Part shown: in pieces, positions 47,401 to 61,297 of the stretch
How positions within the stretch are numbered: the first letter of the stretch is position 1
Layout: every line of letters begins with the position of its first letter
Source: Tigriopus japonicus
Lineage: Eukaryota; Arthropoda; Copepoda; Harpacticoida; Harpacticidae
NCBI GenBank assembly: GCA_010645155.1
Contig: CM021315.1
Location: forward strand, 6,890,033 to 6,954,032
Direction: 5' to 3'
Length of the DNA: 64,000 nucleotides
Position numbers and translations under genes: made by a program
The notes under the pieces: generated by a model
Told to the model about the DNA's origin: nothing
What the model saw: only the letters and a program-made list of their open reading frames with translations
Database searches by the model: none

Positions 47401-47760
47401 AGTCTTCATTCATGGAATGTGACCGTGGGATGGCACAACCCATTTCCAAACTACTTTACGGAAATCCCCCTCCTACACGAATCTATGCATAATTAACGTG
47501 AGGATGTCTGTGTTTGATGTCCATGTTTCCGTGGAACAGCCACCAATTAAAGTCTCGATTTCCACTATTGGACAAAAGCGAACTAGCTGATTTCTCGAGA
47601 GGAGTTCCGCCGAACCGCTCTTTTTGCTGCTTGACGTCACGTACTACGTACTTATTGCTCCTACTGTGGCTCTTGTTGTCTCTCTAAGATTGCAAGCTAG
47701 TGAGAGAAGGCCAAAATGCAACCTTTAACAACAACTGTTGTCTTAACGTAACAAGCGACT
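38411..47760. other. Gene-poor interval upstream of MEF2
   Basis: I found no exon with convincing similarity and phase support. Microsatellites are present: (GGAT)n at 42876-42902 and a GGTT-rich patch near 44885-44910. At 42415-42850 overlapping frames are open on both strands; one plus-strand frame from 42533 begins with a hydrophobic signal-like segment but has no other support. MEF2 5' untranslated exons and enhancers probably lie somewhere here. Confidence 0.5.
42876..42902. repeat. (GGAT)n microsatellite
   Basis: Nearly seven perfect GGAT units. Confidence 0.85.
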
Positions 47761-48091
47761 TCATGATTTTGGTTCTCGTTGATATCTTGCAGATAGAGCG
47801 TTGAAACAACCACGCAGAACTAAAGAGCGGACTAACGAACAACGGCGCTTCACTCGACTTCGTCCTTTTTTGGGATCAGACTTTGCCAACCAAGAAGAAA
47901 ATACTTGGAGAGAGGAAGGAGGAGGAGGAGAAGGACCTGTTCCAAAGGAAGCGAGGAACACGCTTCAAAGTATTCCACCGCCTTCTCTCTTTCTCTGTCC
48001 ATCTCCTTGTGCCGTACGTGCAAGAAGAGGAGAAATCAGCCAGGAATTTTCGAACCTCATCCGAACAAGACGTCAGCTAAACAGTAGCTAA

Positions 48092-51159
<3,068 letters not shown>

Positions 51160-51595
51160 ATATTTCTGAGCGGAAGTAGAGCAGAAGCCGCTGCGGCAGA
51201 GATCATCATCATCTTCATCATTGGATTTACGTAACTGTTCTGTCTGTTCTGTACAAACGGTGGTCACCCACCCACATACGACATATCCAAAGAACTAAAT
51301 AGCCAAGGCAATGTAAATACAGAATGCGTGCTGAAGGGAAACAGGGCGTTGGAATTGGCTGGAAACAATATTACGGGTAGTAGAAGAAGAAGAACATCAA
51401 CATCAACATCATCAAATTCAACAACAACAACAACCACACCAATGATGACATTTGAAAAAATCAATCAACGACCAATGGAGCAAGAATTGAGCCAAAACTA
51501 TTTCGTGGAACCGTCCCAACAATGATGTGTTGTTGTCAGTGTGTCTATTGTCATCCGACGTTTTACAATAGGATTCGTATACATACTTTAATTTC

Positions 51596-51601
51596 AATAA
51601 A
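51596..51601 (+). other. MEF2 poly(A) signal
   Basis: AATAAA about 440 bases after the MEF2 stop. The 3' UTR between carries CAT/ACA-type trinucleotide repeats. Confidence 0.5.
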
Positions 51602-51713
51602 ATCTAACAGAGCACAAATACTTGTACGTACAAAGAACAGTTTTGCCGACAAGGTATATTTTCCACTAGTGGGCAGGTACAAAAATTCTTATTGGAAATC
51701 TGAATTATTTTTT

Positions 51714-51749
51714 GGCTGGCTTTGTTGGCCGGGCGAGGTTCAAACCTCA
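51714..51749. repeat. Fragment of the SINE-like repeat
   Basis: About 36 bases (GGCTGGCTTTGTTGGCCGGG onward) match 53407-53442 with a few changes. Lies just past the MEF2 poly(A) signal. Confidence 0.55.
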
Positions 51750-51936
51750 TAATTTTTAACACCAACTTTTAAGCTTGTGTTGACGGGGGTTTGTAAAAAA
51801 ATAACTTTTTCCTCAAATCCTAATTTTAGATTAACTTGATTTACGTTTTTTGAGAACAAAAAGTTTAACAAATTTTGCATACAATAACTAGTTGTAAAAG
51901 ATCAATCCACCTTTTGATAGATCGGATAGTGGTAAC

Positions 51937-52330
51937 TAGGGACGGAAAAAGATTTCCTAAAAAGTGACAAAATATTAAGTAAAATTTTTCTTCGCAATTT
52001 GAAAAACAAGCCAGATGTAGTTTCTGGACAACTCCATAATCAGGTAATTTCGCGTGTTCAATTTATCCAATTTTTTTTGGTTAAATTATTGTAATGGGTT
52101 GCTATTGAAGGGACACGTGACATTCAACTGATTTAACAATATAATTTTCATTTTGTTTCAATAGATGGCACAGTTTTTTGCGCAAATGGCATTAGTTATG
52201 GTTTTTAATACTTAACTTTTGTACGTATTTCCTTTTGCAGACAGTTCTTAAATTTGGTTCATTTTGGTTACCGGTCCTGTTATGCATTGACCATTCAAAT
52301 ATTACGCTGATTTTTTCTGATTTTTTTCCC
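51937..52330. mobile_element. Decayed relative of the 31471 element
   Basis: Begins TAGGGACGGAAAAA and then follows the 31471-32018 element in order, including CAATAGATGGCACA and a later TTTGGTTnATTTTnGG block. The right end is missing, replaced by a foldback repeat. Confidence 0.55.
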
Positions 52331-52352
52331 GCCTGAATGATTGAAACGGATT

Positions 52353-52456
52353 TCAAAAATACACACTGGGTCCGATCCTTGTACAAAAATGTTAGGCTTT
52401 AGATATTGTTCCGTTGAATTTTCATTGTCTAATTGGACCCAGCGTGTATTTTGAGA
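52353..52456. repeat. About 100-base foldback repeat
   Basis: CAAAAATACACACTGGGTCC at the left pairs with its near-complement at 52436-52455. Spacer of about 55 bases. Confidence 0.6.
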
Positions 52457-52495
52457 GTAATCCTGGCTTTAGCCATCCTTGCTTAAAAAAAAGGC

Positions 52496-52727
52496 AAAAC
52501 TCGCAAATTATGTTAAAAAACTCGCAATTTATGTTTAAAAACTCGCAATTTATGTTAAAAAACTCGCAATTCATGTTAAGAAACTTGCAATTGATGTTAA
52601 AAAACTCGCAATTTATGTTAAAAAACTCGCAAGTCATGTTAAAAAACTCGCAATTCATGTTAAGAAACTAGCAATTGATGTTAAAAAACTCGCAATTTAT
52701 GTCAAAAAACTCGCAATTTATGTTAAA
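52496..52727. repeat. 21-base minisatellite, about 11 copies
   Basis: Units of the form ACTCGCAATTTATGTTAAAA. Because 21 is a multiple of three, frames stay open on both strands (LKNSQFM repeats), which is not evidence of a gene. Confidence 0.9.
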
Positions 52728-53227
52728 GGTCAGATTTTTATGAAGATTGACGTTAGAACACATATTAAGTAAATGTCTGCAATGTTGAATTAATCATTGA
52801 AGTTGACACAACTTTTTCCTCCTCATTTCAGTGAGGAGAAGACCAAAGTTGATCAATCCACGTTTTCATATCCATATTTTTAAACACAAACTCCTCTCCA
52901 CTTCTTAAGTATATGACTGTTAAAGGATTCACTTTGTTGCAGATAAATACGAGAAAAAATTGCCCAGTGATGCATTGGCTTAGCTTTAGACAGAGGGAAG
53001 ACATCAAGGGTCAAGGTCCATTTATGGGAGCTTGCCATGATATCTGCCAGAGAAACACACTTGGTCATAGCAAACCAAAAATGTAAAACCTTTAATTTTT
53101 TTTTAATCTTGCCTCTGATGAATTTAAATCCAACATTCTCTCATATTTGTATGGTATTTTTCCAAATAGATGAGGAGTAGCAGTGAATGAAAGACAATCA
53201 ATCAATTATGGATTAAAATTCAATTTA

Positions 53228-53460
53228 GGGAGGACACGTGGTGTTAGGATTAGCACAGTTTCCTATGATGGGAGAGGTCCCAGGTTCGATTCTCCTCCCC
53301 GACCTTTCTCAAGGAAACTTTTAGACTTTAACCCACACCCACAGACGGAGAACCATTCTGATACCGGACTTGCAATTGCCTGTCGGAAAAATTTGGACGA
53401 TGTGATGGCTGGCTTTGCTGGCCGGGCGAGGCTCGAACCTCCGACCTCACCACCATCTAT
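53228..53460 (+). mobile_element. tRNA-derived SINE-like repeat
   Basis: The head carries an A-box-like GTGGTGTTAGGATTAGCAC and a B-box-like GGTTCGATTC about 40 bases later, as in a decayed tRNA. The T-stem does not pair, so it is not a working tRNA. The tail includes a block shared with 51714-51749. That block, read on the minus strand, also has a B-box-like GGTTCGAGCC. Confidence 0.55.
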
Positions 53461-53490
53461 TCAAAAAAATTAGTCTGTGATTATAGAAAG

Positions 53491-53496
53491 TTTATT
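53491..53496 (-). other. NDRG poly(A) signal
   Basis: AATAAA on the minus strand about 130 bases past the NDRG stop, just before the SINE-like repeat. Confidence 0.5.
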
Positions 53497-53624
53497 CATA
53501 AGTAAATAAAAAACATTTAACAGAACTTAAGTACGAGTACACATTGGATGGATGATGACTTGTTGTTGTCTGAACCAAACTAATGTACCGTTTAGGCTGA
53601 CAAAGATGGTAAGCTCATCTTCCC

Positions 53625-54228
53625 TTACTCCATTAATAAATCTTTTGTAACATGGCCTTTTGGAGGAGAGGATGAGTCGTCCAATAACAAAAGGTTTTCA
53701 ATGGCTTCAGCTGTTTCTTTGGCTAAACTAGCCACCTGTTCATTTTCTGCTCCCGCAGAACGAATGAAACTGTTTTCTCCGGGTCGTCGAAGTGGTGTGG
53801 ATGTTAAAGATCGAGCACGCTTGGGCTTGAAGATGTATCCAAGGCCTTGAAGAAACAATTTGACAGCCTCAGCTACCTTGCCCGATTGCTCCTCTAATAC
53901 CATCGCTGCATCCTGAATCTTCATCCAAGTGCACTTGTTGGGTTGAAGTCGACCGTTGAAGGCCACCGTGGCCTCTACGTGTGGGGAATGGTCGCCTGTC
54001 ATATTGATCACTGGAACCTTCAAGGTTCGTGTCGCACCATATAGAGCTTTACCATTGGAGGAATTGATTTCGCGTGCAAGATTCAGATCGGTCCTTTGCA
54101 TGTAGGATTGAAGCAGTAAACAGAGGTTCCTTGAATTGACATCGCAAGAGAAATGCCTCTTGTATATGGATGTTAGGGATACCGTGTCCAACGACCTACT
54201 ATCGTTGTCTGATTTCCCAAGATGATAC
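53625..54228 (-). CDS. NDRG exon 5
   Basis: Acceptor TTTACAG. About 201 codons: the cap-region helices, VINMTGDHSPHVEATVAFNG, KLFLQGLGYIFKPKRARSLT and a Ser-rich tail. Stop TAA. Confidence 0.92.
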
Positions 54229-57200
54229 CTGTAAAATGGTTGAAAAGGATGAGCTAACGATTATAGTTCTACATGAGATTAACTCGTGCTAACCACAGAA
54301 GGTATTCGATGACGCTGTCTGGCAAGGAAAATGTCGAGGTGGACTTTTTGAGATTCTTGATGTTGACTTTATGGTACACCCACTCCAACCAGCCAGCGCT
54401 TTGGGAATTGCAGTTTATCAAAATCAAACCATCTACCATTGTGGGCCTTCGGTGGGCAAACCGAACCAAAACATTTGCACCCAAGCCCACACCAAATCCA
54501 ACACAATGGGGAACGCCATAATAATGGAGAACATATTCAACCTGAAAGAACACAAGGAGGCAATAATTAAAAGAATCCGGGAAAGAGCACCCTCTGCTGG
54601 GTTAGGGAAATTTTCCTTTCTTTCTTTGATCCAGGGCTTCACAGCCACATTACTCACTGGTTCATGTTTCCCAAGCTTCCCAGTTTAGTCATTCTGTATC
54701 GAGTTTGGCAGACAAGGTCTAACAATGGTTAAAGCTCTTTCTCATTCAAAGGTGGATCAAGGTGTTTATTAGACTCGTGTCAATTAATGAGTTTACCTGC
54801 TCGGAAAGTTCATCCAAGGACGGGAATGTGTAGTCATCTGGAAGATCGGGGGCCCCACTTTCCTGTCCAGGCGCAGTGATATGGTACACACAAAAACTGT
54901 CGAGCACAGCCAGCATAGATTCGGAGTTGAAAAACGTCTGAAATGAAGAGACATTTTGGGAACCCTTGGATCTAGTAATAATGGATGGAATTAGCGGTTC
55001 TGCACGGGACAATTTCCACCGTGTCTGACTGACTCACGTGAAAATTTGACAAGTAGTTTAGTGCAATATCGTGATATGTGAAAATTGCAGGCTTTCTGGG
55101 ATCGCCTTGACGGGCCACCAAAATCCTCCCTGTGGCAGTTTGGACCATTTCCTCCACTGGTTTAGCGGCACCCTCTTCCATACATCCTGGAATGTTTCTG
55201 GTTAAGAGCGGCCTCGATCCACCCGTGGATCCGCTGATATTATTCAAACTTGGACATGAACCTAATTCCGAATAGGTCTTCGTTGTTTGGAGTCGGAGAC
55301 TTTGTGCGACCTGGAAAGAACAGACAGGAAAATAAGATGACGTGTTATTTGATTGCTAGAATGCGTAGGTTATAAATGTATCGACTCTGGAAAGTAATTA
55401 AGGCCACGAGATCAGTTGAGTCGCAATAACTAGTGAGCAGGCTGGCACTTTTAAAGAAAAAAGAGAACACTCGTGCACAAGGAGTCCGTGGACACAATTT
55501 TCCCATTAGCACTTCAGTCTTCCGTGGTTTGGTTGAAGATTGCTTGGTTCTGACAAGCCACACAGATTATATCATCAGTAAAGGCCTCATCGTACAAACT
55601 ACGCTCACATGTGGAAAGGCGTTCTAGCATATTGGTCAGCAACGTTGGGGGCCGGTCTTACCACGATCACGACATGATAGTCCATTGACAAAAACTGCGT
55701 AGGATAAGGAACATGCCGAACCCCTTTGAGTTTCTCATTCTCTGTGTAGTCAAAGCATTCAGATAAAGTAATAAATGCCTGGTCAGACGTGGAGTGGTTT
55801 ATAAGGGCACTCTTCGTGCTTCTGAGCCATGAACCGTAATGGTCGACATTTCCCGTGGTTATTGATCATTACGTCGTGATAAAGTCTTGGCCGCTGCATT
55901 CATCTATTTCATGCCAACTTGGTGGTGCTTCGAATCGAGAGCCTAGTTCCGCTTCTCAATCCAGTCGGAATTCCTAACCACTCTGAGTTTCCTTTTGTAT
56001 TAATTTTGTGCCATTCGGACGAGGAGACAACCTCAGATACGGGAACACGAGATCCAAGTTGAATGTTATTTCTTCAGGCTACGTGCAAGTTTTATATGAT
56101 AGTTCTATCAGAGGCATTTTAATTTTAATCTATTGCGCATTCATTTCACAAGGGGGAATTTTCGGTTAGTTTCTCTTTCTCCTGCACCTTCATCTTGTCA
56201 CTCAATTTGAGCCAGTGTTGGTTACTGAACCTCAATTCAGGGGCCAGCAGAACTCATCTGACAGGTCTTGTCACCTCTCTTTCTAAAGGAATGTATACGG
56301 TCATAACCAAAGAAAGGAACTTAGGCAAGAGCAATTGACTTGCAATCTGGAAGCCTCAGTTGGTTCTTCAAAACAAAGCTACCGTGGTTCTAGTCCATTT
56401 GCATGTCCTTCTTGCGTAAACGGTTCTTCGAGCAAATCTGTTTATCTTTTTGGTTTGGTTACATTCATTCTCTGGAGTTATATAAGACCTCACAAAGGAG
56501 AGCTTGTGGTAAGTGAAAACATATGTATGAACTAACTTAACTAACACTAACAAGTAGAGTGCTATAAAATGGGTCACGATTAGCATGGAACACTAAAACG
56601 CGATCATATTCAACCAGGCATCACTTTGGGTGTAACGTATCAGTAAACATTAAACTATAATTGCTTTTCGATCCAGAAATACGAGATGTTTCCCTTTGGC
56701 CCCAATTTCCATTGGCTTGTATATACAATGGACAATTTTCGGACCACAGTCTGGATCGACAAAGTCCACGAATCCACCTTCTAGGGCAAGAACAAATAAT
56801 CTATGGCTTCTTTTTGTCGTGATCGATCGACACTGGCCAACTCACAGTTCATTGCGGGGATTTGAAAGTAATCGAGGACTGCCTTTGGTTTCATGATCCG
56901 TTACTGTTGTTCCATTTGATAATAACCTAACCTGATTACGAATGGATAAGCCAGGCGAAGCAGATACAATGCGTTTACGTCGTTCAGTGCATTGAATGGT
57001 AATTTTAGGTCGGGATATCGGGAAACGAGAGAAGGAATGAATGAATAACGAGGACAACCAGGGGGGAGAGACTGAATTCGTTGCTCACTCCTCACTTACC
57101 CGACTCGACATGTTCGATTTAAACTTTGGTAAGGAGAATGTGACCTCGGTTGAGGATTCGAAGGTCTCTCCAGTGTAGTTGCCATTGCAAATAGAATTGT

Positions 57201-57336
57201 GCTCGGAATCGGTGGGACTTGTGGCAATCAAATTCTTCTCATCCTCGCCCTCGCCTTTGCGTTTGGTCCTAGGACTCGAAACAGTTGTGACAACAGCGGC
57301 CCCCGCTCGTCTCATCACACTTGGGCTTATGAACAT
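53625..57336 (-). CDS. NDRG family protein (MESK2/NDRG3-like)
   Basis: NDRG proteins have an alpha/beta-hydrolase fold but no catalytic triad, and act in stress, growth and trafficking. Coding exons in transcript order: 57336-57100, 55310-55038, 54937-54797, 54541-54294, 54228-53625. All phases match (0, 0, 0, 2), giving 500 residues. Key segments: RILVARQGDPRKPAIFTYHD and IALNYLSNF (family TYHDIGLN), VYHITAPGQESGAP (family HVDAPGQxEGAP), YTFPSLDELSEQ, GFGVGLGANVLVRFA (elbow with Gly where hydrolases have Ser), VDGLILINCNSQSAGWLEW, VPVINMTGDHSPHVEA and LFLQGLGYI. The ATG at 57336 follows an in-frame stop. The N-terminus is unusually long, with about 120 Ser-rich residues before the core; an internal ATG in exon 2 (MEEGAAKPVEEM) could start a shorter form. 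Family is certain; the exact orthologue is not. Confidence 0.93.
54294..54541 (-). CDS. NDRG exon 4
   Basis: Acceptor CTTTCAG, donor TGTG|GTTAGC. VEYVLHYYGVPHCVGFGVGL then GANVLVRFAHRRPTMVDGLI: the pseudo-nucleophile elbow and the following strand. Phase 2 at its end. Confidence 0.92.
54797..54937 (-). CDS. NDRG exon 3
   Basis: 47 codons, phase 0 at both ends. VYHITAPGQESGAPDLPDDY and PSLDELSEQ. Confidence 0.92.
55038..55310 (-). CDS. NDRG exon 2
   Basis: Acceptor TTTCCAG, donor TTCAC|GTGAGT, 91 codons. Ends in TYHDIALNYLSNFH, the first conserved NDRG core block. Confidence 0.9.
57100..57336 (-). CDS. NDRG exon 1: N-terminal extension
   Basis: 79 codons, MFISPSVMRRAG to KFKSNMSSR. Donor CGG|GTAAGT, phase 0. 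Low-complexity, Ser/Thr-rich, no recognised domain. Confidence 0.75.
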
Positions 57337-60300
57337 GGTGTTCCAATTTTATTGCACAGAACGTGTGACGAAAATGATGTCGGACGGATTGGATTCCTTG
57401 GGACAAGGCACTCAACACATGTGAAGGAGAATCATTATAGCAGACACCATGATGGTATTGCCATTGTTTGGAGACCAATTGGATCCCTACGGTTTCATCA
57501 TATGATCCTTTTGTTTTTGTGTCTCGCTCGTTGTGGTGTCACTCAGAAGTTGTATCAACTTTTTTGAAACGCTTTCCCAAAGGATGGATGAATGGTTGGC
57601 TTGATGGAATAGCAACAAAAAACAACACCCAAAGGCTCACACGAAACAGTTCAAGTGTTTTCAAAGTCTCCACGTTCACCAGTCAACTAAATTTGGGACG
57701 TTTCTGTTCCCCCTCCTCGCTCGGCGTTCTTTCTTTCGATCCTTGGTTTATTTCGTTCGTTGTTGTTCCTCGCTCACCGCTTGCACAAGTGGACCACTCA
57801 CAAAAGAAGGAGAAAGAGAACACCACCGTCTGTGCATAGAGTGAACGAAAGAATGACGAACAAACCAACGAAGGAACGAACCGAGGAACGGATGGATGGA
57901 AAGAGGAAGGAAGGAAGGAAGGGCTCCAATGACTGTTTGTGGTGGAGGCCAGCTTCTAGCTAACTAGAGAGAGAAAACGACGAGCAGGGACAAACAAGAG
58001 GAGAACGAGGACGAAGAGGCTGATGATGATGTTGGCTGTCTTGAATCCTACCTTGTCAACTTAGGAGGGGTATTTCACCCGAAGGGAAACGTAAGAACCT
58101 GCCTGGCGTCAGGCAGTTCGTTCGTTCGTTCGTTCACTCACTCATCTGTTGTGAATGAAGAGCTCAACGAACACAGTTGAGTGCCATCATGGAATCCACT
58201 TGGCTGATGGACATTAGAACCAACCAACAACCAAGGAAAGGAACAACGCTCTATGGTTCCATTTACCTTTGGCCGGAAGGAACAATTGCATGCTTCGAGT
58301 CGAGCCAAATACAATTACTCGGAGCTATTATGCACCGGGTGGACTAAAAGCAATTTCATACGTATTAACAACGAGTTAATGAATATCGATGAGCGGGTAA
58401 AAAGGACGGTTCTCATTATATCGGATGAGCAGTGGTTATTTGCTTTGCTTTCGAGTAGAAGTCAATTGGTCAACAAGACGTATGCGCTCATTGGATACGG
58501 TCTTGTTCTCTGACGTTCCATTTAAGGCTTGGCTTAATTATGAATGAATGGGCCTCTGTATCTAGTTCGACAAAGGACCCCTCCCCTCCCTCCTCCAAGA
58601 CCTGCTTGCTTTCTTCTCACTGAATCTTGGTCTTTGCATTGGGATCGACACCGGTTTCGGTCTCACTCACACAAAGGTAGAGGTGGTGGTGGTGGTTGTG
58701 ACGTTAACAGACTAGTAGTTGGGTAGTAGCATAACAGAGAGAAGGCACCAAAAAAAGAATTTTCTAATACCTGGCCTTCCTTCCTCCTTGGTCACACAGC
58801 CTCCATGAGCAAGTAAGCTTCTCATTCCATGCGAAAATTCTGCGTCGAATTTATGAGAAAGCATTGAAACTTCACAAACACTCCTGCCTGACATGGAGTC
58901 GAAAGAAAAAAACGCATCAGTGCACTCATTCTAGAGGCTTAGATCTAATTCCATATGTCTTTTGGATGAATGGCATCAGTAGAGTTGAAGAAGAGCCTAA
59001 TCTTCGTTTTAAGCATCTGGCTATGTATGCATCATGAGCGTTGAGCATTATCATCTTACTTTTCTGGTCTAGATCCAGTCGATGGAACGATCTACTTGGA
59101 TATCTGAGCTGAATATCTTAAATAACACTCAAGAAGGCGAACGAGCGAAACGAACACAGAAACAGTTGGCTTTCAAAAGCCATTCGAGTTTCAGAAGCGT
59201 TCGATCTATCAAATTCCTTCCCTCTCGCTTCTTTTAGGTAGGCTCTCATTCAAGAACTTGGTTTGAAGAAGCAGTTGGAGAAAAGGCCCATATTTACTAG
59301 CCATGAACTTTAATATCTTTCATCTTTGGCAAATATCCTTCAGAAGAGGCTTCCGAGATGCAGGGGTAAATGGTGCTATTACGCAGTTTTACAACAGGAA
59401 AACATCCCAAATTCCAGGCCAGTTGTTCCCACATGATGCCAAGGTCCTTGGAAAAAAGATCTGGCACCACTTTGATTTGACATGTGAGTAGTATGGAACG
59501 ATGATGCTTCGCTCAAGGTTAGCCTTGAGCTGCATTTTCTTAGTGAAGCCATCATTCACTCTCCGAATAGGTACATACATAATCCCTCTCTAAAGTTAAG
59601 ACACCTTTTTGAGCATTGGGGCAATATTTTGTGTGTTGGCGCTTGAGGCCATCTCAATATTTGGTCCAACAAAATCCTGACATTTTAGCCACCCTTTTAA
59701 GTTAATGGAGAAACTTTTGGGGCCCCGAGTTGGGCTACCGTTTTTACAAACTTGATTAATCCCTATTGGAAGCAAGGCAAAGTTGAACCCAATGGAAAGT
59801 CGAGGTCACTGAGTGAATTTCCTCTTGCGTGAATGGAACAATACGTATATGGAGCAATAAGACACTTTTCTGTGTCACTTGACCCTTTCAGAGCTAATCC
59901 ACTTCTGATATCGAGGCTCTTCATTAAGTAAGGTTTCTATAACAACAAAATTGTTATGACAGGCCAAGAATGATTCAACAAAATGCGTGGTCCTTGGCCA
60001 GGCTCAGCATTCAGCAAGTAAGTACATTGCAAAAGACCTTTTGAGAATGCTGAGAATCAGATTTCACTGATCAGCTTGATTAAAAAGCCCATCAATTGTG
60101 CATCAAAAACTGTCCAGATTGTCCCTGTCGCTCTAATCGTGCTTTTTGATTCTCAAATTCAGCTAAAAATATTTTTGGAAATGACAGGTAAAGTACCCTT
60201 CTGGGTATTTGCTGATGCTGAGCAACGAATATTTTGCTCGAAAAACTCGACATGGCGAATTTCGCATCTTTGGCAAAGGTCGAAAAGGTAATATAGTAAG

Positions 60301-60907
60301 AGTTATTTACATTTAAAAAAATAGGAGATTTTTTTCCATATTAGTGTAACAATTATGAATCAACTTGCGGAACATCGTAAAGAAAATGAACGTCAAAATG
60401 TACGTGAAATGTACGTGTCCCAGAGAAATGGGCCTTTTAAAGATAATAATTGGTTGTGTTAATGATTGAAATCGCGAAAAAATGTACAACTTGTGAGAGA
60501 AAAATATGATATTAAACTGGAGAAATGGAAAATGTGGGCAAAGTTGGTTCTGTTAGCAATGATGTCCTAAGCACTGAAGTGTTTTAGTTAACAGTGCTAC
60601 AATTTTTTATTCGAAGTTTAAGCCACTTAACCTTTCTAGGAGTCTGGTTTTGGAAAGCTTTTTGACCCAAAAAACTTAAACAAGTTCTAATTTTACTTTG
60701 CTAAAAATCCAATTTAGTACAAATAACTAGTTCTGAGTCGTACCGCCCATAAGCAGCTCGACCTAAACCAAGTTTTGCATTCAAGAGATCAAAATCATAG
60801 ATTAAAGGTTAATTATTTTAACAGCAGCAATATTTTCTTTTTAAAACTTGATCAAAAATCTTGAAGACTATTCTGGGTCACGAGGCAGAGGCCAAAGAAA
60901 AATGACG
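57337..60907. other. Upstream of NDRG: no gene recognised
   Basis: Probable NDRG 5' leader and promoter region near 57337-58100. GTTC repeats near 58120-58140. Open frames are short and none shows a known domain. Confidence 0.5.
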
Positions 60908-60915
60908 GAACTGAG

Positions 60916-61289
60916 CAGGGTTGGTCACAAGATTATCCCCGGGATCCCGAGACGGGATTTTATAATTTTAAAAATGGGATAAACGGGATCTTTTATGCTT
61001 TTTCAAAATGTGTTTTTTATGGAATTAAGGGACGGGATTTTCAAAGTAAAAACGGGATTTGCTAAAAAATCTAGCTTTCAAGAAGTTAAAATGGCAAAAA
61101 TGAAACAAATATCTTGCACTGATTTAGTAACTTCTATAGAGCCGTTAGGACATACATCAAAGCTTTAATATTTTTGCCCTACCATGGAAAATTGAAAATC
61201 CCGTAAATCCCGAAAAATCTCGGTTTAGTCCGTCCTCGGGATCCTAGGAAAAGGATTTTCTTCGACGGGACGGGATTAAACCAACCCTG
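60916..61289. mobile_element. 374-base hAT-like MITE
   Basis: Inverted ends CAGGGTTGGT. Perfect 8-base target duplication GAACTGAG at 60908-60915 and 61290-61297. The interior is rich in CGGGATTTT-type motifs in both orientations. Non-coding. Confidence 0.85.
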
Positions 61290-61297
61290 GAACTGAG

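Noticed and set aside
52414..52671. Repeat protein-like frame (LKNSQFM units)
   Set aside because: Caused by the 21-base minisatellite, which stays open in both strands.
53228..53302. Possible functional tRNA gene
   Set aside because: A- and B-box-like motifs exist but the T-stem and other stems do not pair; SINE-like instead.
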